DNA of 64,000 nt from contig JAMLIN010000006.1 in NCBI GenBank assembly GCA_023954135.1, positions 1 through 64,000 on the forward strand, given 5' to 3'. The translations under genes and the position numbers were made by a program. Positions within the stretch are counted from its first letter, which is position 1, and every line of letters starts with the position of its first letter. Below are positions 1 through 8,442 of the stretch, one piece after another. Source of the stretch: Burkholderiaceae bacterium. GTDB taxonomy: Bacteria; Pseudomonadota; Gammaproteobacteria; Burkholderiales; Burkholderiaceae_E. The notes under the pieces are model-generated. The model did no database searches and was not told the DNA's origin. It was given only the letters and a program-made list of their open reading frames with translations.

Positions 1-3000
1 GTGCGGCGGCACGAAGCCCGGCTCGGCCACCACCTTGAATTCACCCAGGTTGACTTTGCCGGTCGCGCCGTGATTGCTCAGGGGGATCAGGCGGGCATAA
101 CGCGCCATCACCGGCGTATCGAGCAGGAACGACTGTTCGATGGATGCCCTGCCGAGCTCTCCCTCGAGCACCGTCTCGAAGTCCTTGCCGTCCAGCGACA
201 GGGCCACCGCGAACTCGCGCAGGTGGAACTGGGTGGAAGAGGTGCTGGTGGGGTCGAGCAGGAAGCCCTTCACGGGTATGGGATTCGCTCCCGCCAGCTC
301 GAACGTCGGCTGGGGATGGGGCTCGAATCGGCCTTTCGGCCTGTTGCGCGAGTCGAACCCCAGGGTCGCCCCCGTCCACAGGCCGTACTCGGCAAGGCCA
401 TCGTGGAGCGAGTCCAGGTCCGCGCCGTGCCGCTTCGGATCGAGGTCCGGGCCTGCCACGGGTTTCGCGCCGAGCGCCTTGCCGGCCAGGTTGAAGCCGC
501 CCCGCAGCTCAGGCACCAGGGTCCAGTGGTGACGCGGATCGAGCGGCAGAAACTCCGGTCGGACGTCGACCTCCGCGAAGGCGGCAGCCATGGCGCCGGA
601 CGAATCGACGGCCCGGACATTGAGACGCACTGCGCGATCGCCCAGGGCATCGGCCGGTGCCACCAGCACGAACGGGCGCTCCACTTCGGCGTTGGCGGCA
701 AGTGTCCAGTCACCAGGATCCAGCTCCAGGCGCCAGCGATCGTCGGACAGCACGAGCTCCACATCGGGCTGCCATTCCTCGGTTGTCGGATTCTTCAGTA
801 CCAGCCTGCCGCCCAGTACCTGCTCCCATGGCGAGAACGCCTGGAGCCGGGGCTCCTCGTCGAACCGGATGTCCACCGCGATGGGCAGGTCCGTCACTGG
901 ATCGGCCTGCTGTCCGAACAGATCGAAGGCGTAGGCTCCCTTGCCGCTGACCTTGAGCAGATAGTCGACACCGGGCTCGAGCCTGGCGTCGAAGCGCCCC
1001 GCCTTGCGTTCGTGGCGCAGCAGGTCGGTGCCTCCGTCCCGCTCATCGTGGAGCGCGAACCGGATGCCGGCGGCTTGCGGAATCGCGATGTCGGTGGGCG
1101 CCGCAACCGGTGGCAGGCGGAACCAGTCCACCGCGCTGCGGGTGTGGCCCACCTCGCCGGCGATGCGGCCATGCGCCGGCACGATGGAGGCCTGCCCGGG
1201 AGCATTGTTGGGTTCGCGATCCACCTGCCCGTCGAACAGGGGCAGCCGCTCCAGGCCGAGGTAGTACTCCGCATCGGACACGGTACGCGGCACCAGCGCG
1301 ATGCTGTAGTCCCCCGCCGGCAGGTAGGCATCCCAGACCAGTTCCTCGCCAACCCCGGCATGGATGGCGCTGACCCACTGCATGGCGTCGCCCACCGACA
1401 GCGTGCCATGGACGGCGCCATCGGCCGGCGGGCGCACTCGCACGCGCACATGCTCGGGCCCGGCCAGACTGAACTGGTAAAGGTCCTTGTCGTCCTTCTC
1501 TGCCAGCATCCCATTGCGTTCCTGGCCGAACGCAATGGGTAACGCATTCTGGAAGGAATCGTTCGGCTCGAGTTCCGCATCCGGGTGCGGCGGCCCCTGC
1601 GGGCGCAGGAGCACGCGATAGTCCGAATCCGAACCGGATGCAGCCAGAAAGTAGTCTCCGGGAGTCAGGAACAGATTGTCCAGACGGACTCGTTTCGCGC
1701 CGTGGGCCCTCGCCGACGCGATCCTGCCCCGGCTGTCGTGCAGGGTCAGCTCGAACAGGCTCTCTCCCTGCAGCTGGGCACGCCACAGCTGGGGCTCGCC
1801 GGAGACGGTGAAACGCCAGAAGTCGGTTTCCTGCCGACCGTCGAAACGGCCCGTCGCCGCGGGCTTGCCGTCGGGCCACGCAAGCGCCCATTCCCTGCGA
1901 TCGTTCGGCTCCGCTTCCCGGCCGGGAGTCACCTTGCCGACGGCCCGCCAGGACAGATTCCAGTCACCCTTGCCTCCCCTGGCATCGAGATGGAGCAGAT
2001 GCTCGCCGGGAGCCAGACCGAGATTGTGCAAGGTGACCGCCACTCCACCCTGCCCCTTGCCGTCGACGCACTGCTGATTGGACTGCGCCGGCGGACGCAG
2101 GCACAGGCGCAGCTTGCCGAGCCCGGCATCGGCCGGCGTCACGGCGATCTCCCATACCGTACCGGCCTGCTCCTCGTCGATCGTGAAGCGAAACCAGTCG
2201 GCCCGATCGGTCGCGTCCAGGCTGCCGCTCAAGGCCTGCCCCGGCGACATCTCCACCGCCAGTTGCGCGCTGTCGTTCGGCTCGACCTCCCGTCCTTCGG
2301 CAGCGAGTCCTCCGGGAGCGACGAGCATGCGCTGGGCGGCGAGCTTCCGTGTCCGGGCGACGATGCGATAGTCACCGGCCGCGAGTTGCAGGCCGCTGCG
2401 GCGCAAGGGCAAGCCGCCGGAGCCGCTGATGTCCAGGATGGTGGCGCCGGCGGCATCGAGCAGCGCCACCTCGGCCGTGACACCCAGCGGCGCATGCGCC
2501 ATCAGGGACCACTGCTGGCTCGCCTCCTCCTCGTCGAGGCTGAACGCGTAGACCGTCTGCTCCTGGGACAGCACCGCGCTGGGCTGCCCCTTGCGCAGAT
2601 CCAGCGGCGAATCGGGACCATTGGCATCCGGCACCGGCCGCAGGCGCTCCGATCCCGCCTGGGAGATCTCGACCTCGTAGCTGCCCTCGCCGCCGCTGTG
2701 GGAAACACCGAGCACATAGTTGCCCGGCTCGAGCAGCAGATCCTCGTACAGGGCCGGCCGGCTGCCGTCGCGTGTGCCCAGGGTCGCGAGGATCGGCGGA
2801 CGCGCCTGCAGCTCCAGCCGCGACAGACCGGCATAGCCCGCACCGCCCAGGATCTCGGTCAGGTCCAGGATGTCCATGCGGGTGTGCGCTCCGGCCCGGC
2901 CCGAGAGGCGGATGTTCCAGCGCACACCGGCCGCCTCCTCGTCGATCGACAGGTAGTACGCATCCTGGTCCTCCCCCTGCAGCTCGCCGATGATGCGAAC

Positions 3001-3138
3001 GACCCCCTTTTCAGCGGGCGCGCGCAGCAGCACCGCCTGCTGGATCCCGTCGTTGGGCTCGATGTCGTAGACGAATTCGGTCGCCGCCCCCGCTGGCGCG
3101 CCGGCAAGGAGCAGTGCGCCCAGCAGCAGCGTCCGCAT
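1..3138 (-). CDS. Large secreted protein with PPC-like repeats and a discoidin-like C-terminal part (partial)
   Basis: 1,046 codons are open on this strand and no stop occurs before base 1, so the C-terminus lies outside the window. From ATG 3138 residues 1-18 (MRTLLLGALLLAGAPAGA) are a Sec signal peptide; in-frame GTG codons at 3150 and 3159 are alternatives. E-P-N-D/N motifs start at residues 27, 286, 410, 524 and 642, each followed by a small hydrophobic strand and then a D-x-(W/Y/F)-x-F strand. This is the signature of bacterial pre-peptidase C-terminal (PPC) domains, which are secreted beta-sandwich modules. A degenerate unit lies near residues 171-200. Residues about 880-1046 (for example GFDSRNRPKGRFEPHP, ARYARLIPLSNHG) read like an F5/8-type or NPCBM carbohydrate-binding beta-sandwich. 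No protease or other catalytic motif is visible. It follows the DUF3617 gene by 26 bases and is probably cotranscribed. A surface adhesin or envelope role is an inference only. Confidence 0.85.
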   Translation of the reverse strand, partial: MRTLLLGALLLAGAPAGAATEFVYDIEPNDGIQQAVLLRAPAEKGVVRIIGELQGEDQDAYYLSIDEEAAGVRWNIRLSGRAGAHTRMDILDLTEILGGAGYAGLSRLELQARPPILATLGTRDGSRPALYEDLLLEPGNYVLGVSHSGGEGSYEVEISQAGSERLRPVPDANGPDSPLDLRKGQPSAVLSQEQTVYAFSLDEEEASQQWSLMAHAPLGVTAEVALLDAAGATILDISGSGGLPLRRSGLQLAAGDYRIVARTRKLAAQRMLVAPGGLAAEGREVEPNDSAQLAVEMSPGQALSGSLDATDRADWFRFTIDEEQAGTVWEIAVTPADAGLGKLRLCLRPPAQSNQQCVDGKGQGGVAVTLHNLGLAPGEHLLHLDARGGKGDWNLSWRAVGKVTPGREAEPNDRREWALAWPDGKPAATGRFDGRQETDFWRFTVSGEPQLWRAQLQGESLFELTLHDSRGRIASARAHGAKRVRLDNLFLTPGDYFLAASGSDSDYRVLLRPQGPPHPDAELEPNDSFQNALPIAFGQERNGMLAEKDDKDLYQFSLAGPEHVRVRVRPPADGAVHGTLSVGDAMQWVSAIHAGVGEELVWDAYLPAGDYSIALVPRTVSDAEYYLGLERLPLFDGQVDREPNNAPGQASIVPAHGRIAGEVGHTRSAVDWFRLPPVAAPTDIAIPQAAGIRFALHDERDGGTDLLRHERKAGRFDARLEPGVDYLLKVSGKGAYAFDLFGQQADPVTDLPIAVDIRFDEEPRLQAFSPWEQVLGGRLVLKNPTTEEWQPDVELVLSDDRWRLELDPGDWTLAANAEVERPFVLVAPADALGDRAVRLNVRAVDSSGAMAAAFAEVDVRPEFLPLDPRHHWTLVPELRGGFNLAGKALGAKPVAGPDLDPKRHGADLDSLHDGLAEYGLWTGATLGFDSRNRPKGRFEPHPQPTFELAGANPIPVKGFLLDPTSTSSTQFHLREFAVALSLDGKDFETVLEGELGRASIEQSFLLDTPVMARYARLIPLSNHGATGKVNLGEFKVVAEPGFVPPH

Positions 3139-3164
3139 GGACTCCCGCACGGTGTTCACACGAC

Positions 3165-3869
3165 CTACTTGCCGAACATCTTCCCGAGCGCTCCGCCCAG
3201 GTTCTGGAGGAGATCGTTCGAATCCTGCGACTGGCCCTGCGACGCGCCGGAAGCCTGGCCGCCCCGCGGCTGCCCGGCGGATCCTCCCTGGGTCCCACCC
3301 CCGAGGACGCTGCCGAGCTGGTCGAGGATGCCGCCCCCCTCCCCTCCGGCGACACCCATCTGCAACATGTTGACCTTGGTGCCGTCCTCCATGACGAGAT
3401 CGCCGGGAACGACCCCGTCGGGGCACGCGCCGACATGCCGCGCCTCCTGGATGGTCCTGTCGTTCATCGACTGTCCCATCATCGACCCGGTGGTGACCAT
3501 GTCGGACTGATAGCGCGTGCGCATGTCGCCGGAAATCGTGCCTTCGGAGACCATCCGGCCCATCCCCGCGGGGTTGCAGACACTCCGAACCGCCCAGCGG
3601 TTGCCGCCTTGCGGCGTGATGCTCATCTCGGAGCACATGCCGCCCATGCCGCCCTGGGAGAAGACGCTCATCTTCTCCTGCATGGCGTCATCGATGCACA
3701 TGGAGATCTTCGTCGTTTCCTTGCCGTTCCTGTCCTCCTGGATCGATGTGGTTTCCCAGTAGCCCGCCCGCAGCCGGGGGGCATCGCCGACATCGATCCG
3801 GTTCTGGGCCAGCGCGCCACCGGCGACGGCTGCCGCCGCGAGCGCGATCGTGATCGGGAAGGTCTTCAT
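3165..3869 (-). CDS. DUF3617 family secreted protein
   Basis: A 234-residue exported protein. Residues 1-21 form a Sec signal peptide with a likely cut at ALA-Q (21/22). The body contains the pattern of DUF3617 proteins: an early G-Y-W-E motif, then four cysteines (in SMCIDD, GGMCSE, RSVCNP and VGACPD) that could make two disulfides in the periplasm, and the late ACPDG segment. The last 65 or so residues are rich in Gly, Gln and Ser and look disordered. The molecular function of the family is not known. The gene lies between the end of the aminotransferase operon (219 bases upstream) and the PPC-repeat gene (26 bases downstream), so it may be the first gene of a two-gene envelope operon. Confidence 0.85.
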   Translation of the reverse strand: MKTFPITIALAAAAVAGGALAQNRIDVGDAPRLRAGYWETTSIQEDRNGKETTKISMCIDDAMQEKMSVFSQGGMGGMCSEMSITPQGGNRWAVRSVCNPAGMGRMVSEGTISGDMRTRYQSDMVTTGSMMGQSMNDRTIQEARHVGACPDGVVPGDLVMEDGTKVNMLQMGVAGGEGGGILDQLGSVLGGGTQGGSAGQPRGGQASGASQGQSQDSNDLLQNLGGALGKMFGK

Positions 3870-3990
3870 GGCTGTCGGCTCCTTCTTCGTCTGCGTGGCC
3901 TCGCCTTCGTACAGCCCGCCTCGACGACAGGTACGAACACGCCGGCGCCGGAGGCGCCTCCTCGCAAATTACCTGCCATGCCACGAAGGC

Positions 3991-4012
3991 GCCCCCTTCG
4001 AACGAAGGGGGC
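3991..4012. other. 22-base palindrome between genes
   Basis: GCCCCCTTCG and CGAAGGGGGC flank a central AA, giving a 10-base perfect inverted repeat in the 219-base gap between the aminotransferase stop and the DUF3617 start. No T-run follows on either strand, so it is not a standard intrinsic terminator. It may be a processing or Rho-linked hairpin after the hyu operon. Confidence 0.4.
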
Positions 4013-4088
4013 AGCCACGCCAGAAGAACGGGAATCGCTCGAATTCCGACCGAAAGCCCTGACCGACCATCGTCAGAGCACTGGACGG

Positions 4089-5399
4089 CTACCCGGCGAC
4101 ACCTCTCCATTCGCTCAGCGCGACATCGAACAGGACATCCGCGATAGCGGCCAGCCGCGCCTCGCCCATCGGCAGGGACAGAAAGATGTCGCCGCGCGGG
4201 GTCAGGGCGAGCCCGCGCTCGAGGCAGGCCATGTGCACGAGCAGCCGGAACCCGGATGTCGCCGGATCGATCTCCGAGATACGGGTCGGTACGTGCTCGC
4301 CGAGATGCAGACTGAGGATCGAGCCGATGCCGCTCAGCCTCACGCCCGCTCCGGCCGCGGCGAAGCGCTCGTTGAGCGAGATCCGGAACGCCTCGGTCCT
4401 CTGCAGGAAGGCGTCGGCCGCCTCCGGCGTGAAGACCGACCGCAGCCCCGCGAGGCCTCCGCTCATCGACATGACGTTGTTGTTGAAGGTGCCCGCATGC
4501 TTGAGCGCGTCGGCTCGCCGCGGGTCGTAGCGCTGCATCAGCTCCTTCCTGCCGCCGAAGGCGCCGAAGGAAAGGCCCGCTCCGAGGTACTTGCCGAGGC
4601 TCGTCATGTCGGGCACGACACCGTAGTGCCCCTGCAGGCCCGCGCGGCCGAGGCGCGAGGTCTTGACCTCGTCGAATATCAGCATTGCGCCGACTCGCGT
4701 CGCCTCCGCGCGCAGGGTCTGGAGAAAACGGGCATCCCCCGGAATGTTGCCGGCCGCGCCCAGCAGGGGCTCGATGAGGATGGCCGCCAGATCGGCCGCG
4801 TTCGCGGCGATGCACGCGCACGTCGCCTCGATGTCGTTGTAGGGAGCGACGACGAACTCGAACGGAACGTTCATCGGGCTGCCGCCGCCGGCGAAGGTCA
4901 GCACCCCGCCGTGGTAGCCGCCGTCGAAGACCAGGATCCGCTTGCGGCCCGTCGCGATGATCGCCGTCAGCAGGGAGAAGAGGTTGGCTTCGGTGCCCGA
5001 GTTGCAGAACCGTATCCGTTCGACCGAGGGGAATCGCTGGCACAGCAGCGCCGCCAGCTCGCTCTCGGCCGTGGTCGGTCCGCAAAGCACCAGTCCGCGA
5101 TCCAGCGCTTCCCGCATGGCCGACATGATCACCGGATCGCTGTGCCCGTAGAGCCCGGCGGAGAACTCCCCGGCGCAATCGATGTAGTCGAACCCGTCGA
5201 TGTCGGTAAGCGTATCCGCGCGGCCGGAGGCGACGACGAACGGAAAGGGATCGAAATGCAGCACGCTGCGCGTGTTGCCGCCCGGCATCCACTGCTGCGC
5301 GCGCTCGTGGCAGGCTCTGGCCTTCGGACGCTTGCGCGCATAGGCTTCACGCAGTTCCGCGAGTCTCTCCGTCGCTCTCACTTTCTCGGTCGTGCTCAT
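4089..5399 (-). CDS. Class III aminotransferase (glutamate-1-semialdehyde aminomutase-like)
   Basis: A 436-residue PLP enzyme of fold type I, class III. Visible marks are the FCNSGTEANLF phosphate-binding segment, the I-F-D-E-V motif that holds the pyridine ring, and the Schiff-base lysine at residue 270 in SLGKYLG. The sequence resembles the glutamate-1-semialdehyde 2,1-aminomutase-like branch (AGTFNNNVMSM segment), but it is unlikely to be the heme-pathway HemL because it is the last gene of a catabolic operon. Its ATG overlaps the end of the preceding aminotransferase by 4 bases (ATGA), which suggests translational coupling. The likely job is transamination or amino-group migration on an intermediate from the hydantoinase step; the substrate is not deducible. 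Confidence 0.9.
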   Translation of the reverse strand: MSTTEKVRATERLAELREAYARKRPKARACHERAQQWMPGGNTRSVLHFDPFPFVVASGRADTLTDIDGFDYIDCAGEFSAGLYGHSDPVIMSAMREALDRGLVLCGPTTAESELAALLCQRFPSVERIRFCNSGTEANLFSLLTAIIATGRKRILVFDGGYHGGVLTFAGGGSPMNVPFEFVVAPYNDIEATCACIAANAADLAAILIEPLLGAAGNIPGDARFLQTLRAEATRVGAMLIFDEVKTSRLGRAGLQGHYGVVPDMTSLGKYLGAGLSFGAFGGRKELMQRYDPRRADALKHAGTFNNNVMSMSGGLAGLRSVFTPEAADAFLQRTEAFRISLNERFAAAGAGVRLSGIGSILSLHLGEHVPTRISEIDPATSGFRLLVHMACLERGLALTPRGDIFLSLPMGEARLAAIADVLFDVALSEWRGVAG

Positions 5400-6730
5400 C
5401 TCAGGCTCTCCAGGGCAGCGTCCAGCGATTTCGCGAGCCGCGCCACGATCTCGGCAAGCTCGTCCTCACGCGCGTTGAGCGCAGGGGCCAGCAGCACATG
5501 GTCACCGTTCCTGCCATCGATGGTGCCGCCAGAGGGATAGATCATCAACCCGTTCGTCATGGCCGCGGCCTTGACGACTGCATGGACCCCGAGAACGGGA
5601 TCGAACGGGAGCTTGCCGCCGCGCTCTCGAACCAGTTCCAGCCCGAGGAACAGCCCGCGCCCGCGAATATCGCCGACATGAGGATGCTGCCCGAACCTGT
5701 CGTCGAGCAGGCGCCGCAGCATGGCGCCGCTGCGGGCGGCTGCGGCGACGAGACCTTCCTCCTCGATCACGCGCTGCACCGCGAGCGCGCCGGCGCATGC
5801 CAGCGGGTGCCCCATGTAGGTGAAGCCGTGAGCCAGCGCACCGGAGCCGGATGCGATGGCGTCGGCAATCCGCTCGTGCAGGATCACGGCGCCGATCGGC
5901 ACGAAGCCGCCGCCGAGACCCTTGGCGACCGTGACCAGGTCGGGCACGACGCCGTCCTCCTGGAAGGCAAAATCATGGCCCGTCCGCCCGCTGCCGCACA
6001 TGATCTCGTCGAGGATCAGGAGCACGCCGTAGCGGTCGCAGATCTCCCGGACGGCCCGAAGATAACCATCGACGGCGGGTACGCAGCCCAGCGTGGCGCC
6101 CACGACCGGCTCGGCGATGAATGCCGCCACCGTTTCCGGCCCGAGGCGCAGGATCGCGGCTTCCAGCTCGGCCGCCGCGCGCAGCCCGTAGTCCCGTTCG
6201 CTCTCGTCGTCGCGACGATGGCGATAGGCATAGCAGGGAGCGATCAGCTCGGCATCGAACAGCAGCGGCTCGTAGAGCGCGCGGCGTGGCAGGTTGCCGC
6301 CGACCGACAGCGCGCCGAGCGTCGAACCGTGATAGCTCTGGCGACGGGCGATGATCCTGCCACGCTTCGGGTCGCCGCGCTCCACCCAGTACTGGCGGAC
6401 GAGTTTCAGCGCCGTCTCCACCGCCTCGGATCCACCGGAACAGAAGACGGCCCTGGACAGGCCGCCGGGCGCCCTGGCCACGAGATGGGCGGCCAGCTCC
6501 TCCGCGGGTTCGCTGGTGAAGAAGGAACCATGGACATAGGAAACGGCATCGAGCTGGCGCAGGATAGCCTCGCGCACGCGCGCGTCCCCATGCCCGATGG
6601 CGGCCACCGCGGCCCCGCCGGACACGGCGTCGAGGTAGCGCCGGCCGTCCTTGCCGGTCACCCAGAGACCGTCGGCCCGCGCCACGACGGGCAGCGGGAT
6701 CCCCGTCTTCCGATGGAGGATGGCACTCAT
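5396..6730 (-). CDS. Class III aminotransferase (omega-amino acid type)
   Basis: A 444-residue class III PLP aminotransferase of the omega-aminotransferase kind. It shows the FCSGGSEAVETALK segment, the LILDEI motif and the PLP lysine at residue 270 in TVAKGLGGG, followed by the GFTYMGHPLACAGALAV segment that typifies this group. These enzymes move amino groups between non-alpha amines (beta-alanine, GABA, taurine or diamines) and 2-oxoacids. It overlaps hyuB upstream and the second aminotransferase downstream by 4 bases each, so the three proteins are probably made together. It is clearly different in sequence from its neighbour, so the pair is not a recent duplication. Substrate unknown. 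Confidence 0.92.
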   Translation of the reverse strand: MSAILHRKTGIPLPVVARADGLWVTGKDGRRYLDAVSGGAAVAAIGHGDARVREAILRQLDAVSYVHGSFFTSEPAEELAAHLVARAPGGLSRAVFCSGGSEAVETALKLVRQYWVERGDPKRGRIIARRQSYHGSTLGALSVGGNLPRRALYEPLLFDAELIAPCYAYRHRRDDESERDYGLRAAAELEAAILRLGPETVAAFIAEPVVGATLGCVPAVDGYLRAVREICDRYGVLLILDEIMCGSGRTGHDFAFQEDGVVPDLVTVAKGLGGGFVPIGAVILHERIADAIASGSGALAHGFTYMGHPLACAGALAVQRVIEEEGLVAAAARSGAMLRRLLDDRFGQHPHVGDIRGRGLFLGLELVRERGGKLPFDPVLGVHAVVKAAAMTNGLMIYPSGGTIDGRNGDHVLLAPALNAREDELAEIVARLAKSLDAALESLR

Positions 6731-8412
6731 GCCTTGGCCGCCACGCCGGGATAGTAGCGCTGGAGCCGGTCGTTCTCCCGAGCATCCGCGCTACGCTCGG
6801 CGACCGGGCCGTACCCGCCGCCGCCCGGTGTGTGCACCTCGATCCAGTCGCCGGGCCCGAGTACGAAGTCCTCGCCCTTGGAGACATGCTCCGGCACCGT
6901 CGCCCTGCCTTTCTGCATGACCGCGATACGGTTGGGGGCCCCTGCCTCGCCGCCGAGAATTCCCGGCGGCCCGAAGCGGCCGTGCTCCATCAGGAAGGAG
7001 GCCTTGCCCTGGCCGCGCAGCAGACGGATCCTGTAGTTGATGCCGAAGCCGCCGCGATACCGGCCGGCCCCACCCGATCCCTCATGCAGGGCGAAGGTCT
7101 CGAAGAGCAGCGGATAGCGCTGCTCCATGATCTCCACAGGCTGGCTCTTCGAGATGCCGATGGTCGAGCAGCCGTTGGACAGGCCGTCGCCGTTCCACCA
7201 GCCGCCGTAACCCCCGCCGGAGAAGTAGTACATGATGTAGTTCTCGCCGGTTTCCGGGTCGTAGCCGCCGATGCCGAGATTGCCGCTCGTGCCGGCGGGG
7301 GCGGCGAAGAGCCGGCCGGGAATCGCCTTGGCCAGCGCGAGGAACACGGCCTCCATGATGCGTTGCGACACCTCCGCCGCACAGCCCGCGACGGGGCGGG
7401 GATACTCCGCATAGACGAAGGTGCCGACCGGCTTCGGGACGTGGATCGGCTTGAAGCAGCCCGCGTTCAGGGGCACGTCCGGGAAGATATGCTTCAACCC
7501 GACATAGACCGCCGACAGCGTCGTCGCCCAGACCGAGTTCAGCGGCCCCTGGCAGGGTGGGCTCGATTTCGAAAGATCCAGCTCGATCTCGCTGCCCTCC
7601 ACCTTGATCGACACATGGATTTCCAGCGGCTCGTTCACGACGCCGTCGCTGTCCATGAACGCGCTCGCCTCATAGACCCCGTCGGGAATCGTTTCGATAT
7701 GGCTGCGCATCATGCGCTCCGATCGCCGCTCCAGCTCCGCGATCGCCGTCTCGACCACATCCTGCCCGTAGCGGTCGAGCAGCGCGGTGAGCCTGCGCGC
7801 ACCGGTCAACAGCGCGGCGATCTGCGCCTTGATGTCGCCGATGCGCTCCTGCGCGACGCGGATGTTGGACAGCACCATCTGGACGAGATCGTCCTCCATC
7901 CTGCCGCGCCGCACCAGCTTCACCGGCGGGATGCGCAAGCCCTCCTGATGGATCTCGGTCGCCGTGCTGTTGAAGCCACCCGGCACCATGCCGCCCGTGT
8001 CAGGCCAGTGCCCGGTATTGGACAGGTAGCACCACAGCCTGCCCTTGTAGTAGAACGGGCGCACCATCTTCACGTCCATGAGGTGCGTACCCCCGAGATA
8101 GGGATCGTTGACGAGGATGACGTCGCCGTCCTCCAGGTCGTTCCGCGCCTCGATCACGCACCGGGTCGTCTCCTGCATCACGCCGAGGAAGATCGGCAGG
8201 CCGAGCTCGCCCTGCGCGATCATGCGACCGTCGCCAAGGCCATAGATGCCGTTGGACCGGTCGAATCCTTCGGAGATCACCGGCGAGAACGACGTCTTCT
8301 CGTGGACGAGGTCCATCTCCGAGCACACCTGCTGGAGCCCCTTCTCGATGACGGTGAGGGTGACGGGATCGATGGCTTGGCCCGGCGCCGCGGCCTGCTG
8401 CTTGTTCGACAT
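6727..8412 (-). CDS. hyuB: Hydantoinase B/oxoprolinase family subunit
   Basis: A 561-residue protein of the HyuB family, the second subunit of ATP-dependent cyclases/hydrolases such as N-methylhydantoinase, 5-oxoprolinase and acetone or acetophenone carboxylase. Family marks are the N-terminal DPVTLTVIEKGLQQVCSEMD, the NDPYLGGTHLMDVKM segment, LSNTGHWPDTGG and the Gly-rich C-terminal HTPGGGGYGP. It starts 30 bases after hyuA and overlaps the next aminotransferase by 4 bases. HyuA and HyuB normally form a heteromeric cytosolic enzyme that uses ATP to open a lactam or imide ring or to carboxylate a ketone. Sequence alone does not say which of these happens here. Confidence 0.93.
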   Translation of the reverse strand: MSNKQQAAAPGQAIDPVTLTVIEKGLQQVCSEMDLVHEKTSFSPVISEGFDRSNGIYGLGDGRMIAQGELGLPIFLGVMQETTRCVIEARNDLEDGDVILVNDPYLGGTHLMDVKMVRPFYYKGRLWCYLSNTGHWPDTGGMVPGGFNSTATEIHQEGLRIPPVKLVRRGRMEDDLVQMVLSNIRVAQERIGDIKAQIAALLTGARRLTALLDRYGQDVVETAIAELERRSERMMRSHIETIPDGVYEASAFMDSDGVVNEPLEIHVSIKVEGSEIELDLSKSSPPCQGPLNSVWATTLSAVYVGLKHIFPDVPLNAGCFKPIHVPKPVGTFVYAEYPRPVAGCAAEVSQRIMEAVFLALAKAIPGRLFAAPAGTSGNLGIGGYDPETGENYIMYYFSGGGYGGWWNGDGLSNGCSTIGISKSQPVEIMEQRYPLLFETFALHEGSGGAGRYRGGFGINYRIRLLRGQGKASFLMEHGRFGPPGILGGEAGAPNRIAVMQKGRATVPEHVSKGEDFVLGPGDWIEVHTPGGGGYGPVAERSADARENDRLQRYYPGVAAKA

Positions 8413-8442
8413 GCTGTTCCTTGTTCGGTTCCCGATCGGCCG

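Noticed and set aside
1-3510. Two long plus-strand open frames (about 513 and 641 codons) opposite the PPC gene
   Set aside because: Their translations are rich in Arg, Gln and Gly with no domain pattern, as expected from the reverse frame of a high-GC gene; the minus strand gives a signal peptide and repeats.
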